Of a stretch of DNA of 64,000 bases, positions 33,886 through 42,843 are shown one piece after another. The DNA comes from Bradyrhizobium sp. C9. Its GTDB lineage: Bacteria > Pseudomonadota > Alphaproteobacteria > Rhizobiales > Xanthobacteraceae. The stretch is from the NCBI RefSeq assembly GCF_002532045.1, contig NZ_NWTG01000013.1, positions 62,001 through 126,000 of the forward strand. Reading direction: 5' to 3'. The notes below the pieces were generated by a model that saw only the letters and a program-made list of their open reading frames with translations, did no database searches and had not been told where the DNA came from. Positions within the stretch are counted from its first letter, which is position 1. Every line of letters begins with the position of its first letter. Made by a program: the position numbers and the translations under genes.

Positions 33886-34821
33886 ATGCCTCTTCGCCTG
33901 ATCTTCATGGGCACGCCCGATTTCGCGGTGCCGACGCTGCTGGAGCTGGTGGCCCATGGCCATGAGGTCGTGGCGGTGTATACCCGCGCGCCGAAGCCGG
34001 GCGGGCGGCGCGGCCTGCAGTTGCAGCCGACGCCGGTTGAGCAGAAGGCGCGCCGCCTTGGCATTCCCGTGCTGACGCCGAAGACCCTCAAGACACCGGA
34101 AGCGCTCGAGGCGTTTCGCGCGCATGACGCGGATGCTGCCGTCGTCGTCGCCTATGGCATGATCCTGCCGCAGGCGATTCTCGACGCGCCGAAGCTCGGC
34201 TGCTTCAACCTGCACGCTTCGCTGTTGCCGCGCTGGCGCGGCGCCGCGCCGATCAACCGCGCCATCATGGCCGGCGACGCCGAGAGCGGCGTGATGGTGA
34301 TGAAGATGGATGTCGGCCTCGACACCGGCGACGTCGCGATGGCCGAGCGGCTGCCGATCTCGGACAGCATGACCGCATCCGACCTGCACGACGCGCTGGC
34401 GCCGCTCGGCGCCGACCTGATGGTGCGCGCAATGGGCGGGCTGCAGCGTGGCGGCTTGCAGCTGACGAAGCAGAGCGAGGACGGCGTCACCTACGCCGCC
34501 AAGATCGACAAGGCCGAAGCGCGGATCGACTGGACGCAGCCGGCGCACGCGGTGCTGCGCCACATTCACGGGCTGTCGCCGTTCCCCGGCGCCTGGTGCG
34601 AACTCGCCGGCGAAGCCGAGCCGGTGCGGCTGAAGATCCTGCGCTGCGAGCTGGCGAAGGGCTCAGGCCAACCGGGCGACGTGCTCGACGACAATTTTGC
34701 GATCGCCTGCGGCGACGGCGCGGTCCGGATTCTCGAATTGCAGCGCGCCGGCAAGGCGCCGATGAAGGCGGCGGACTTTTTGCGCGGCACGCCGCTGAAG
34801 CCGCCTGCGCGGCTCACCTGA
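33886..34821 (+). CDS. fmt: Methionyl-tRNA formyltransferase
   Basis: A 311-residue enzyme that uses 10-formyltetrahydrofolate to formylate Met-tRNA(fMet). The catalytic segment is CFNLHASLLPRWRGAAPINR, with the Asn, His and downstream Asp (GDAESGV...DTGD) as active-site residues. The C-terminal OB-like domain contains INGLSPFPGAW-type residues (IHGLSPFPGAW). Its TGA overlaps the truA ATG by one base. Confidence 0.97.
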   Translation: MPLRLIFMGTPDFAVPTLLELVAHGHEVVAVYTRAPKPGGRRGLQLQPTPVEQKARRLGIPVLTPKTLKTPEALEAFRAHDADAAVVVAYGMILPQAILDAPKLGCFNLHASLLPRWRGAAPINRAIMAGDAESGVMVMKMDVGLDTGDVAMAERLPISDSMTASDLHDALAPLGADLMVRAMGGLQRGGLQLTKQSEDGVTYAAKIDKAEARIDWTQPAHAVLRHIHGLSPFPGAWCELAGEAEPVRLKILRCELAKGSGQPGDVLDDNFAIACGDGAVRILELQRAGKAPMKAADFLRGTPLKPPARLT

Positions 34822-35558
34822 TGCCCCGCTACAAGCTCACCATCGAATACGACGGCACGCCGTTCTCCGGCTGGCAGATCCAGGACACCGCACCGACCGT
34901 GCAGGGCGCGCTGGAGACCGCAGTCAAGGCGATCTGCGGCGAGGACGTGCGCGTCCATGGTGCCGGGCGTACCGACGCCGGTGTGCATGCGCGCGGCCAG
35001 GTCGCGCATTGCGACATCGCCAAGCATTTTCCGCCCGGCCGCTTCCGCGACGGGCTGAACGCGCATCTGCGGCCGAATCCGATCGGCGTGCTGGCGGCCG
35101 ATATCGTGCCCGACGAATTCGAGGCGCGGTTCTCGGCGATCAAGCGGCACTATCTCTATCGCATCACCAACACCCGCGCCAACCTCGCGCTCGACATCGG
35201 CCGCGTCTGGCGCGTGCCGCGCGCGCTCGATGCCGGCGCGATGCACGAGGCCGCGCAGCGACTGCTCGGCAAGCACGATTTCACTACCTTCCGCGACACC
35301 GAGTGCCAGGCCAGGTCGCCGGAGAAGACGCTCGATCAGCTCGACGTCACGCGCGAGGGAAGTGCCATCAACATCGTGACCTCGGCGCGCTCGTTCCTGC
35401 ACAGCCAGGTGCGCTCGATGGTCGGATCGCTGGTCTGGGTCGGCGAGGGCCGCTGGAGCGCGGACGATCTCTTTGCCGCACTCGCCGCCCGCAACCGCGC
35501 CGCCTGCGGGCCCGTCGCGCCGCCCGACGGGCTCTATTTGATGCGGGTAGATTATTAG
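34821..35558 (+). CDS. truA: tRNA pseudouridine synthase A
   Basis: A 245-residue enzyme making pseudouridine at positions 38-40 of tRNA anticodon arms. The catalytic Asp52 lies in GAGRTDAGVHARGQ; other motifs are YDGTPFSGWQIQ, RFSAIKRHYLYRI and FLHSQVRSMVG. The ATG overlaps the fmt stop by one base (TGATG), giving coupled translation. It ends the def-fmt-truA operon. Confidence 0.97.
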   Translation: MPRYKLTIEYDGTPFSGWQIQDTAPTVQGALETAVKAICGEDVRVHGAGRTDAGVHARGQVAHCDIAKHFPPGRFRDGLNAHLRPNPIGVLAADIVPDEFEARFSAIKRHYLYRITNTRANLALDIGRVWRVPRALDAGAMHEAAQRLLGKHDFTTFRDTECQARSPEKTLDQLDVTREGSAINIVTSARSFLHSQVRSMVGSLVWVGEGRWSADDLFAALAARNRAACGPVAPPDGLYLMRVDY

Positions 35559-35574
35559 GCGGTGGGAGTGATTG

Positions 35575-35660
35575 CGTAGGATGGGTAGAGCGAAGCGAAA
35601 CCCATCATGTGCGCCGCAGATTCGAGGTGATGGGTTTCGCTGCGCTCTACCCATCCTACG
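35575..35660. repeat. Palindromic intergenic repeat
   Basis: CGTAGGATGGGTAGAGCG at the left is the mirror of CGCTCTACCCATCCTACG at the right, with inner CGAAACCCATCA/TGATGGGTTTCG. It is a near-perfect dispersed palindrome lying between the convergent truA and dapE genes, where it may act as a bidirectional transcript end. Confidence 0.8.
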
Positions 35661-35754
35661 GGCTATATCTTGTGCAGGTGGATGACTAGCGGCCCCAATC
35701 CCTACTGTGCATGGGGTTGTTTTTCGATGTTTTGGTCCAGCCGGACGGCTGGCC

Positions 35755-36909
35755 TTACGCAAAATACCGGTCCAACACGCCCCGATAGACCTTCGTCAGC
35801 TTCTCGAGGTCGGCCACCGGCGTGCGCTCGTCGATCTGGTGCATGGTCTGGCCAACCAGGCCGAATTCGATCACCGGGCAATAGCTCGAGATGAAGCGCG
35901 CATCCGAGGTGCCGCCCGAGGTGGACAGCTCCGGCTTGCGGCCGGTGACCTCCTCGATCGCGGCGACGGCGAGATCGGTGAACGGGCCGGGCTGGGTGAC
36001 GAACACGTTCGAGTTCGACGGTTGCCAGTCGATGTGGGCGTGGATGCGATTGCCGCAGGCCTTCGCCAGCCGCTCGTCGACCAACTGCCGCAGGCTCTCC
36101 TGGGTGTGGTTGTCGTTGTAGCGGATGTTGAATTTCGCCCGCGCCTGGCCCGGGATCACATTGCTTGCGGTGTTGCCGACATCGACCGTGGTGAATTCGA
36201 GGTTGCTGGCCTGGAATTGCGCGCTGCCGTGATCCAGCGGCTCGTCGCTCAGCGCCACGATCAGCCGCGAGATATCCGGCACCGGGTTCGAGGCGCGGTG
36301 TGGATAGGCGACGTGACCCTGCACGCCGTCGACGATCAGCGTACCGGATTGCGAACCGCGCCGGCCGATCTTGATCATGTCGCCGAGCACCTCGACATTG
36401 GAGGGCTCGCCGAGCACGCAATGGTCGAATTTTTCGCCGCGCTCGGCGCACCATTTCAACAGCTTGACGGTGCCGTTGATCGAGACGTCTTCCTCGTCGC
36501 CGGTGATCAGGAACGAGATCGATCCCTTTGCCTTGCCGGCATGGTCGCTGAGATATTGCAATACGGCGGCGACGCTGCAGGCGATGCCGCCCTTCATGTC
36601 GACGGCGCCGCGGCCGTAGAGATAGCCGTCCTTGATCTCGCCGGAGAACGCGCCGAGCGTCCACGCGGCTTCATCGCCGGGCGGCACCACGTCGGTGTGG
36701 CCGGCAAAGGTGATGTGCGGTGCCGAAGAACCGATGCGGGCATAGAGGTTGTCGATATCGGCGGTGCCGGGCTCGGAGAACGTCACGCGGTGAACGTCGA
36801 AGCCCGCGCTTTTCAGCAAATTTTCAAGAACGCCGAGCGCGCCGGCGTCGGCCGGGGTGACGGAGGGGCAGCGAACGAGATCGCGGGTAATCGAGACAGC
36901 ATCACTCAT
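35755..36909 (-). CDS. dapE: Succinyl-diaminopimelate desuccinylase
   Basis: A 384-residue di-zinc peptidase M20 enzyme that cleaves N-succinyl-LL-diaminopimelate in lysine and peptidoglycan synthesis. Metal-site motifs are TFAGHTDVVPPGD, YGRGAVDMKGGIA and ITGDEEDVSINGT, with the C-terminal SYCPVIEFGLVG before the last ligand region. It follows a DUF805 gene and dapD on the same strand, so two steps of the succinylase branch are clustered. Confidence 0.96.
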   Translation of the reverse strand: MSDAVSITRDLVRCPSVTPADAGALGVLENLLKSAGFDVHRVTFSEPGTADIDNLYARIGSSAPHITFAGHTDVVPPGDEAAWTLGAFSGEIKDGYLYGRGAVDMKGGIACSVAAVLQYLSDHAGKAKGSISFLITGDEEDVSINGTVKLLKWCAERGEKFDHCVLGEPSNVEVLGDMIKIGRRGSQSGTLIVDGVQGHVAYPHRASNPVPDISRLIVALSDEPLDHGSAQFQASNLEFTTVDVGNTASNVIPGQARAKFNIRYNDNHTQESLRQLVDERLAKACGNRIHAHIDWQPSNSNVFVTQPGPFTDLAVAAIEEVTGRKPELSTSGGTSDARFISSYCPVIEFGLVGQTMHQIDERTPVADLEKLTKVYRGVLDRYFA

Positions 36910-36958
36910 GCGCCTCGCTTAACACGTCACACCGCGGGTGGACCAGCTTTGTACGGCA

Positions 36959-37546
36959 TCATTCGAGCTCGCTCTGTTGATCCCAGCCCTGCGTGGGGCG
37001 CGACCCGCTGTCGCGGCCGCTGCCTTGCCGCGCGTGGATTTTCCCAAGCGGATTGGGACCGTAGCGATTGGGGTACGAGGTGCCGGGCAGAAAGCCGAGC
37101 TCGATGAAGCCCCAGATATAGAGCACGAAGACGATCGCGCCCGCGGCCATCACCCAATAGGATTCATCGGGCAGCCGGTCCGAGAATTGGCTCATGAGGC
37201 CGGGGATCGCGAAGAACGGGACCATCCACCAGCCGCACTTGTCGCGGTCGTGCAGGCGCTTGATCGAGACCGCGACATAAACCCAGACGAAGAGCACCGT
37301 TCCACTGGCCTTGACCAGCAGCGCGGGCAAACCGGCAAGGGTCAGCGATTTATAGCTGTCCGGGTCGAAGGCCCGGAAGATGTCGTCGACATTGAAGCCG
37401 AACGACCCGTGCTTGCCGCCGAGGCCGGCCGAGATCACCAGCGCGGCAAGGAAAATCATCCAGCACACGATGATCAGCCCCGCGAGCCAGAACTTGGCCC
37501 GGTTGACGCGGCCCTTGAAGCCGAACAGGTAGTTGGCCCAGTCCAT
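36959..37546 (-). CDS. DUF805 membrane protein
   Basis: 195 residues with four predicted helices. It begins FGFKGRVNRAKFWLAGLII, the DUF805 signature, and contains SIKRLHDRDKCGWW. The C-terminus is hydrophilic and Arg/Gln-rich. The function of DUF805 proteins is unknown. It lies between dapD and dapE on the same strand and is probably cotranscribed; whether it takes part in envelope assembly is open. Confidence 0.9.
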   Translation of the reverse strand: MDWANYLFGFKGRVNRAKFWLAGLIIVCWMIFLAALVISAGLGGKHGSFGFNVDDIFRAFDPDSYKSLTLAGLPALLVKASGTVLFVWVYVAVSIKRLHDRDKCGWWMVPFFAIPGLMSQFSDRLPDESYWVMAAGAIVFVLYIWGFIELGFLPGTSYPNRYGPNPLGKIHARQGSGRDSGSRPTQGWDQQSELE

Positions 37547-37616
37547 GAAAAAGCTCCGGACAGCGGCAATTTTTCGCAGCCGGAGTTATGTCGGCGTCAG
37601 ATGAAATTTGGTTCGA

Positions 37617-38462
<846 letters not shown>

Positions 38463-38600
38463 CGGGACAATCCTTGGGCGTATCGGGGATATGACGGAAA
38501 TTTTGCAGGGCTTTTTCGGAATTTGGGGCCACGGAGTCAAGGCAAACTCCTCGCTCGCCGGGCGGTCTGCTTCCTTCGACGGGACGACGCTGCGGAGAGA

Positions 38601-39290
38601 TCAGGGCCTCAGCCGTTGCAAGAACCCGGTGAGATCGTCCGTGACGTGGTCGACATAAGCGGCGTCGCGGCCTTCGAGCTCCCAGGTCTCGCGCACCACC
38701 TCCTGGCTGCCGTCGGGCACGACCAGCACGGTGGTCATGCCGAGCTCATGCGGCACCACCAGATTGCGCGCGAGGTCCTCGAACATCGCGGCCTTCGACG
38801 GATCGACGTCGTGAAGCCTCAGGAACTTCTGGTAGGTCTGCGGCGCCGGTTTCGGCTCGAGATCGGCGGCGATGATGTCGAACACGCCGTCGAAATGATT
38901 GGAGATGCCGAGCCGGCCCAGCACCGCATCGACATGGTCGACCGAGCCGTTGGTCAGGATCAGCTTGCGCCCCGGCAGTTTTGCGATCGCAGCGCCCATC
39001 GCCGGATTCGGCTGCAGCGGCGAATGGTCGATCTTGTGCACATAGGCGAGATAGTCGTCGGCCTGCACGCCGTGCTCGGTCATCATCCCGCGCATCGTGG
39101 TGCCGTAGCGCAGGTAATAGTCCTTCTGCAACCGCCTTGCCTCCTCGGGCAAGATCTTCAGCCAGTTGCCGACGAACTCGCCGATCCGTGCATCGACCTG
39201 TTGCCACAGATTGACGTGATGCGGATACAGCGTGTTGTCGAGGTCGAACACCCAGGTCTCGACATGGCCGAAGCTGCGGGGAGTTTTCAT
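38601..39290 (-). CDS. HAD-family pyrimidine 5'-nucleotidase-like phosphatase
   Basis: A 229-residue HAD hydrolase. Motif I is FDLDNTLYP (Asp16 nucleophile, Asp18), motif II is LILTNGS, and motif III/IV is EPKPAPQTYQ...MFEDLARNL. The sequence follows the TIGR01993 pyrimidine 5'-nucleotidase group (Sdt1-like). The ATG at 39290 is the family start. It lies 138 bases upstream of dapD on the same strand. The natural substrate could be pyrimidine nucleotides or another phosphate ester. Confidence 0.9.
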   Translation of the reverse strand: MKTPRSFGHVETWVFDLDNTLYPHHVNLWQQVDARIGEFVGNWLKILPEEARRLQKDYYLRYGTTMRGMMTEHGVQADDYLAYVHKIDHSPLQPNPAMGAAIAKLPGRKLILTNGSVDHVDAVLGRLGISNHFDGVFDIIAADLEPKPAPQTYQKFLRLHDVDPSKAAMFEDLARNLVVPHELGMTTVLVVPDGSQEVVRETWELEGRDAAYVDHVTDDLTGFLQRLRP

Positions 39291-39296
39291 GATGCT

Positions 39297-39436
39297 GTCG
39301 TCCCGGCGAAGGCCGGGACCCATACGCCGCGGTGGCTATTGGTGAACCCGGTGTAAGTCGGCTTTGATTTTGTGGTCATCGACGGTCAACAAAACTCAGT
39401 ATGGTGGTTATGGGTCCCGGCCTTCGCCGGGACGAC
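39297..39436. repeat. Long inverted-repeat element
   Basis: GTCGTCCCGGCGAAGGCCGG followed by GACCCATA at the left is mirrored by TATGGGTC and CCGGCCTTCGCCGGGACGAC at the right. The arms are about 28 bases around an A/T-richer centre of some 85 bases. It is a dispersed element between two minus-strand genes. Confidence 0.8.
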
Positions 39437-39464
39437 AGTCGTGTACGCGGCGCCTTTGTCTTCA

Positions 39465-40511
39465 TCACGGCATCGCAAAGCGCAGCGTCTTGCCGCCGCT
39501 GGTCATGTCGACGGTGGTGAAGCCGACCGCGGCGGTGCCGCGGCTCGCGCAGTCGCCCTGCTCGTTGATCTCGAACTTGCTCTCGCGGGTGCAGAGCAGC
39601 ACCGCGCCGCCCCAGTTCAGCGGCTTGTCCTTGATGCGGATGGCGCGGTTGTCGCCGTCGACCGCTTCGGCGAAGGAATAGATCTGCTTCGGCGTGCCCG
39701 ATACGTCGGGATGCAGGCACTTGCCGGGGTCGATGCGATACCAGCCGCGGCTGGTTACCATCTTGCCGTCGTCGGTGGCAACCGCGGCCATCACCTTGTG
39801 CGGCGTGTCGTTGCACCAGGTCAGTCCCGACGGCGACGGCTTCTGCACGGCGTCGACCATGGTGGCGAAGAAGTTCGGCGACTGCACGATGTCGCTGCCG
39901 AGCCCGCGGCTCTTGAGGAAGGCCGACAGCGCGCCCTGGGTCTTCGGCCCGTCGACCCCATCGATCGGCGCCGCATCATAGCCTGCGATCACCAGCAGGC
40001 GCTGGATGCCGGCTAGCCGCGCCTGCTCGTCGTCATACTCGCTGTCTTCGGCGAGGTAGGCGACGAGGTTGCCGTCATCGGTCTGCGTCGGCGTGATCTG
40101 GGTGAACTGCGCCGGTGTCTGGCCGGAGCGGCATTGGCGCGCGGCGGCGATCACGAAATTGTCCTGCGCGACGCACAGCGTGTCGGTGCCGTTCTGCGGG
40201 ATCGGCGAGGCGCCGTAGACGCCGAGCGCGCGGGCATTGAGCAGCACGCGGTCGGCGGTGAGCGCGCCCTGCACCACGACGCGGCAGGTCGCGGGATCGA
40301 TGCGGAACCAGCCGCGTGTCGCGGTTGCGGCTTTGTCGTCGATGCCGATCGCGGCCTCGATCACATAGCTCATGCGGTTGCACAGCTTGAGATCGGCATG
40401 CGCCGGCGCCGACGAGAACAGGAACGACATCAGCGCGGCCGGCAGCGACATCGCGAGCCGTGCCGCCGGCGACCGGCGAGGGATGCTCGCCGTGTGTCCC
40501 GCGTCTGCCAT
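39465..40511 (-). CDS. Exported protein with two DUF1036 domains around a peptidoglycan-binding-like segment
   Basis: 348 residues. A signal peptide ends near SSAPAHA/DL (residue about 39). Two DUF1036-like domains are visible, beginning LKLCNRMSYVIEAAIGI and LTWCNDTPHKVMAAVAT; both have GW(F/Y)RIDP followed by a Cys. Between them RLLVIAGYDAAPIDGVDGPK resembles a PG_binding_1 repeat. The ATG overlaps the argB stop by one base, so it is read with argB, though no link to arginine synthesis is evident. The function is unknown; an envelope role is likely. Confidence 0.82.
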   Translation of the reverse strand: MADAGHTASIPRRSPAARLAMSLPAALMSFLFSSAPAHADLKLCNRMSYVIEAAIGIDDKAATATRGWFRIDPATCRVVVQGALTADRVLLNARALGVYGASPIPQNGTDTLCVAQDNFVIAAARQCRSGQTPAQFTQITPTQTDDGNLVAYLAEDSEYDDEQARLAGIQRLLVIAGYDAAPIDGVDGPKTQGALSAFLKSRGLGSDIVQSPNFFATMVDAVQKPSPSGLTWCNDTPHKVMAAVATDDGKMVTSRGWYRIDPGKCLHPDVSGTPKQIYSFAEAVDGDNRAIRIKDKPLNWGGAVLLCTRESKFEINEQGDCASRGTAAVGFTTVDMTSGGKTLRFAMP

Positions 40512-41404
40512 TACTTATGGATCAGCGTGCCGGTGCCCTGGTTGGTGAAGAGCTCGAGCAGCACCGCGTGCTGGGTCTTGCCGTCGATGATCACGACGCC
40601 CTGCACGCCCTGTTCGAGCGCGTAGATGCAGGTCTCGACCTTCGGGATCATGCCGCCGGAGATCGTGCCGTCGGCGATCAGCTTGCGGGCTTCCTTGATC
40701 GACAGGTCCGGAATCAGCTTCTTGGACTTGTCGAGCACGCCGGGCACGTCGGTCAGCAGCAGCAGGCGCTTGGCTTTCAGCGCGCCCGCGATCGCGCCGG
40801 CAAAGGTGTCGGCGTTGATGTTGAGCGTCTGGCCGTCCTGCGAGGTCGCCAGCGGCGCCAGCACCGGGATCAGCTCATAGCCGATCAGCTGATTGAGCAG
40901 CGTGAGGTCGACCTTCTCGGGGTCGCCGACGAAGCCGAGATCGACCGCCTTCTCGATGTTGGAATCGGGGTCGACCATGGTGCGCGTCGTCTTCGACGCC
41001 TTCACCATGTTGCCGTCCTTGCCGGAGAGGCCGACGGCCTTGCCGCCAGCCTCGTTGATGTAGCCGACGATCTGCTTGTTGACCGAGCCCGCCAGCACCA
41101 TCTCGACGATCTCGATGGTCGCGGCATCGGTGATGCGCAGGCCCGCGGCGAATTCCGACTGGATGCCGAGGCGCTTCAGCATGGTTGCGATCTGCGGCCC
41201 GCCGCCATGCACCACCACGGGATTGATCGCGGTCTGCTCGAGCAGCACGATGTCGCGCGCGAACGCCTTGGCGGTGTCCTCGGCACCCATGGCATGGCCG
41301 CCATATTTAATGACGATGGTTTCCTCGTCATATTCCTGCATGTGCGGCAGCGCCTCGGACAGGATGCGGGCCTGATCGAGCGGGCTGATGTGCTGGTCGG
41401 TCAT
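40511..41404 (-). CDS. argB: Acetylglutamate kinase
   Basis: A 297-residue amino-acid kinase catalysing the second step of arginine synthesis. Key motifs are VIKYGGHAMG (ATP/phosphate loop), NPVVVHGGGPQIATMLKRLG (acetylglutamate binding) and LLLLTDVPGVLDKSKKLI; DGTISGGMIPKVE closes the active site. The length and N-terminal helix fit the hexameric, arginine-inhibited form. Upstream on the same strand are DUF423, engB, yidC, rnpA and rpmH. Confidence 0.97.
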   Translation of the reverse strand: MTDQHISPLDQARILSEALPHMQEYDEETIVIKYGGHAMGAEDTAKAFARDIVLLEQTAINPVVVHGGGPQIATMLKRLGIQSEFAAGLRITDAATIEIVEMVLAGSVNKQIVGYINEAGGKAVGLSGKDGNMVKASKTTRTMVDPDSNIEKAVDLGFVGDPEKVDLTLLNQLIGYELIPVLAPLATSQDGQTLNINADTFAGAIAGALKAKRLLLLTDVPGVLDKSKKLIPDLSIKEARKLIADGTISGGMIPKVETCIYALEQGVQGVVIIDGKTQHAVLLELFTNQGTGTLIHK

Positions 41405-41510
41405 GGGGCTGGTCTCACGTCAGCGGAGGGACGGGCGCGTTTCTATCTGATTGCCGGGCAGGGCGCAAAGTGGGGTTGATGCAGGGCTGTCACACGGTGG
41501 CCCTTCTTTC

Positions 41511-41641
41511 CTTCTCCCCTTGTGGGAGAAGGTGGCGCGGATGTAATCCGCGCCGGATGAGGGGTTTGTCTCCGCGGATGGAGACCCCTCACCCGCCTTC
41601 GCTTCGCGAAGGCGCCCTCTCCCACAAGGGGAGAGGGGAAG
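41511..41641. repeat. Palindromic repeat, CTTCTCCCCTTGTGGGAGAA type
   Basis: CTCCCCTTGTGGGAGAAGG at the left mirrors CCCTCTCCCACAAGGGGAG at the right, enclosing GTCTCCGCGGATGGAGAC and CGCGGATG...GCGCCGGATG. It is a dispersed rhizobial-type element lying between argB and the DUF423 gene, so it would be part of any joint transcript. Confidence 0.75.
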
Positions 41642-41650
41642 GCGTGCCTA

Positions 41651-42019
41651 TCAACGCCTCGGCCACATGGCCGAAACCGCCAGCACCAGCCAGCTCAGGA
41701 TCAGCAGCGTTCCGCCTGATGGAGCCGCCATCGGAAACAGGCCATGGCCGCCATATTGGCGCAGCGTGAGATCGCCGGCGAACAATGACGCGGCGATGAC
41801 GAAGCCTGCCGCCGCCACGATGCCGAGCTTTGCATGGATGATCGCGCGCTCGGCGACCGCAACGGTCGCGATGGCGGCGGTGGCATGGAACAGCAGCATC
41901 GAGGACGCTGCCGCCAGCCGCGTGGCATCCGGCAAATGGGCTGCGGCCGCCGCCAATATCACGCCGCAGGCGCCCATGATGGCGGCAAGGCCGATCAGGA
42001 GGCGGGATGCGCCGTTCAT
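41651..42019 (-). CDS. DUF423 (YgdD-like) membrane protein
   Basis: 122 residues with four membrane helices, typical of DUF423: LLIGLAAIMGACGVILAAAAAH, SMLLFHATAAIATVAVAE, and the C-terminal APSGGTLLILSWLVLAVSA. The function is unknown. The ATG at 42019 overlaps the engB stop by four bases (ATGA), so it is translated with engB. Confidence 0.88.
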   Translation of the reverse strand: MNGASRLLIGLAAIMGACGVILAAAAAHLPDATRLAAASSMLLFHATAAIATVAVAERAIIHAKLGIVAAAGFVIAASLFAGDLTLRQYGGHGLFPMAAPSGGTLLILSWLVLAVSAMWPRR

Positions 42020-42669
42020 CGGCGCCGTTCCTCGATCAGGCGTACCATGGCGGCACGCAGCTCCGGCATGCCGTCGCCGGTGCGTGACGAGGTCACCAGC
42101 ACTTCGGGGAACGCGGCGGGATGTTTTGCGAGCGTCGCGATCGTGTCGGCGGTGACGGTCTTGAGTTCGCCGGCCTTGACCTGGTCGGCCTTGGTCAGCA
42201 CGACCTGGTAGCTGACCGCGGACTTGTCCAGCGTCTTCAGCACGTCGAGATCGACGTCCTTGATGCCGTGGCGGGCGTCGATCAACACATAGACCCGCGC
42301 CAGCGTCGCGCGCCCGAGCAGGAATTTGTGGATCAGCGCGGTCCATGACGCCACCTTCGTCTTCGGCGCTGAGGCGTAGCCGTAGCCGGGCATGTCGACG
42401 AGACGAATGTCCGCGTTTTCCGGACCCTCGAAGAAGATCAGTTCCTGGGTGCGGCCCGGCGTATGCGAGGTGCGCGCCAGCGCATTGCGGCCGGTCAGTG
42501 CGTTGATCAGGCTCGACTTGCCGACATTGGAGCGGCCGGCAAAGGCGACCTCGAGGCCGGCCATCGGCGGCAGCGTCTCGATCGTGGGCGAGGCCCAGAT
42601 GAAGCGCCAGTCGCCGGCGAACAGCTTGCGTCCCTGCTCGATCAGCTCCGCATCAGGTTCGGTGGTCAT
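42016..42669 (-). CDS. engB: Ribosome biogenesis GTPase EngB/YsxC
   Basis: A 217-residue GTPase needed for late large-subunit assembly. G1 is GRSNVGKSS (45-53), G2 lies near TSHTPGRTQ, G3 is DMPGYGYA, G4 is LTKAD, and G5 lies around VTSSRTG. The ATG at 42669 fits the family. It follows yidC on the same strand, as in many alphaproteobacteria. Confidence 0.96.
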   Translation of the reverse strand: MTTEPDAELIEQGRKLFAGDWRFIWASPTIETLPPMAGLEVAFAGRSNVGKSSLINALTGRNALARTSHTPGRTQELIFFEGPENADIRLVDMPGYGYASAPKTKVASWTALIHKFLLGRATLARVYVLIDARHGIKDVDLDVLKTLDKSAVSYQVVLTKADQVKAGELKTVTADTIATLAKHPAAFPEVLVTSSRTGDGMPELRAAMVRLIEERRR

Positions 42670-42843
42670 GCGAAGGATCCCATTTCGTCGTGGCCGGGCA
42701 AAGGCCCGAAGCGCAGCCTTGGCGTAAGACGACCCGGCCATCCGCGTCAACCGGCCATCCATGTCAACGCCTTGCCGCCCTCCAATACGTCAATGCCCGG
42801 CACGAGGCCGGGCATGACGCAATGATAGATCGGGCGCAGGAAG

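Noticed and set aside
41443..41625. Short frame over the repeat near argB
   Set aside because: It is composed mostly of the CTTCTCCCCTTGTGGGAGAA-type repeat.
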